From CAG-273 sp963560005 (GTDB lineage Bacteria; Bacillota; Clostridia; TANB77; CAG-508): 7,787 nt of DNA. Below are positions 6,976-7,787 of this stretch, in pieces. The position numbers were made by a program, and so were the translations under genes. Numbering within the stretch: the stretch's first letter is position 1; each line of letters begins with the position of its first letter. The stretch is taken from assembly GCA_963560005.1 (NCBI GenBank), contig CAUWNG010000077.1, positions 1 through 7,787 on the forward strand. Direction: 5' to 3'. The notes under the pieces are model-generated. The model saw only the letters and a program-made list of their open reading frames with translations, was not told the origin of the DNA and made no database searches.

Positions 6976-7787
6976 ATCTATATTTTCTTCCTCTTCCATA
7001 TCTTCTGTATTAATTCTTGTGTTTTTATAAATTGGTAATCCTGTTCCTGCTGGAATCAACTTACCTATTATAACATTTTCCTTTAGACCTATTAACTCAT
7101 CTACTTTTCCTTTTATTGCTGCTTCTGTTAATACCCTTGTTGTCTCTTGGAATGATGCAGAAGATAAGAAACTATCTGTAGCAAGTGATGCTTTTGTAAT
7201 TCCCAATAATAAATTTTTATACTTTGCTGGTCTCTTTCCTTCTTGAATCATTTTTTTATTTTCATCTTCTACTTCATGTACATCCGCTAATGCTCCAGCA
7301 AATAAACCAGTATCTCCATTGTCTTCTATTCTTACTTTCTTTAACATCTGTCTTGCTATTATTTCTATATGCTTATCATTTATATCAACACCTTGGTTTC
7401 TATAAACTTTTTGTACTTCTTGTACAAGATATTCATAAACTCCATCAGCACCTTTTATTGCTAGTATTTCATTAGGATTAATTGAACCTTCTGTAATTGC
7501 ATCTCCTGCTTCTATTTCATCATCATCTCTAACTTTTAATTTAGCTCCAAATGGTATTGAATATGTCCTTGAATCATCACTAGAAGTAACTGTAACTTCT
7601 TTCTTTTTATTATTTTCAGAAATTTTTACTGAACCTGAAATTTCTGAAATAATTGCAAGTCCCTTTGGTTTTCTAGCTTCAAATAACTCTTCAACCCTTG
7701 GAAGACCTTGAGTAATATCTGCTACACCGGCTACACCACCAGAGTGAATAGTTCTCATTGTAAGCTGTGTACCTGGTTCACCAATTG
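6973..7787 (-). CDS. rpoC: DNA-directed RNA polymerase subunit beta' (RpoC), C-terminal 270 residues, 5' end outside the window
   Basis: This is the C-terminal part of the catalytic beta' subunit of RNA polymerase. The frame stays open to the window edge: reading starts at base 7785 with [12 protein letters not shown], the conserved trigger-loop region, so the ATG at 7758 is an internal Met and not a start. Next come GGVAG, [20 protein letters not shown] and, near the end, [20 protein letters not shown]-like sequence (here SSASFQE), [12 protein letters not shown] and [17 protein letters not shown], all hallmarks of the beta' C-terminus (jaw and clamp-anchoring region). The short acidic tail [10 protein letters not shown] matches the Gram-positive form. 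The usual Phe before the trigger-loop His is Ile here (fragment residue 13). The TAA stop at 6973-6975 lies inside the arm of a strong terminator. Identity is secure; only the 5' boundary is missing. Confidence 0.98.
   Translation of the reverse strand, partial: [270 protein letters not shown]

Noticed and set aside
7224..7475. Plus-strand frame of 83 codons rich in Leu and His
   Set aside because: Antisense to the conserved rpoC C-terminus. The same reasoning excludes the plus-strand frames at 2407-2664, 3493-3780 and 5871-6068.
6973..7758. A stand-alone 261-residue gene starting at ATG 7758
   Set aside because: The frame continues upstream to the window edge with IGEPGTQLT, part of RpoC; this Met is the conserved trigger-loop Met.
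1..7787. Mobile elements, CRISPR arrays, tRNA or rRNA genes, prophage or defence genes
   Set aside because: No repeats, transposase motifs, spaced direct repeats or RNA-gene signatures were seen; nearly all sequence is accounted for by six core genes.

Overview
The window is AT-rich (roughly 30% GC by eye). All six genes lie on the minus strand, so transcription runs from high to low coordinates. The gene set, a Gram-positive-type RpoC C-terminus, a GdpP-type c-di-AMP phosphodiesterase followed by rplI and dnaB, and a tilS-ftsH pair all point to a low-GC Bacillota chromosome, most likely a Clostridia-type organism. I cannot name a genus. Trp is encoded by TGG and TGA is used as a stop (end of tilS), so there is no sign of the mycoplasma genetic code.

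Layout in the direction of transcription: (1) the 3' end of rpoC (RNA polymerase beta'), entering from the right edge and closed by a strong intrinsic terminator whose inverted repeat includes the stop codon; (2) a strong sigma-A-like promoter (TTGATA, 17 bp, TATACT) driving gdpP-rplI-dnaB, with gaps of 24 and 27 bases and all three genes in one reading frame; (3) a 75-base gap holding a GC-rich-stem hairpin, then tilS, which starts with TTG; (4) a 125-base gap with an extended -10 promoter (TTGAAA, 17 bp, TGT-TATATT), then ftsH, also starting with TTG behind a strong Shine-Dalgarno sequence and ending 21 bases from the left edge.

The genes are core housekeeping functions: transcription (rpoC), c-di-AMP turnover (gdpP), ribosomal large subunit (rplI), replicative helicase (dnaB), tRNA-Ile2 lysidine modification (tilS) and membrane protein quality control (ftsH). 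Two familiar Firmicutes neighbourhoods, gdpP-rplI-dnaB and tilS-(hpt)-ftsH, are joined here and placed directly behind rpoC. The ribosomal str genes usual after rpoC and the hpt usual between tilS and ftsH are absent.

I see no mobile element, CRISPR array, RNA gene, defence locus or evident new system. Points worth a second look are a Phe-to-Ile change in the RpoC trigger-loop motif, a short TilS without the C-terminal domain, the rearranged gene order, and a hairpin between dnaB and tilS whose T-tract faces the non-coding direction. No stretch over 300 bases lacks a gene.
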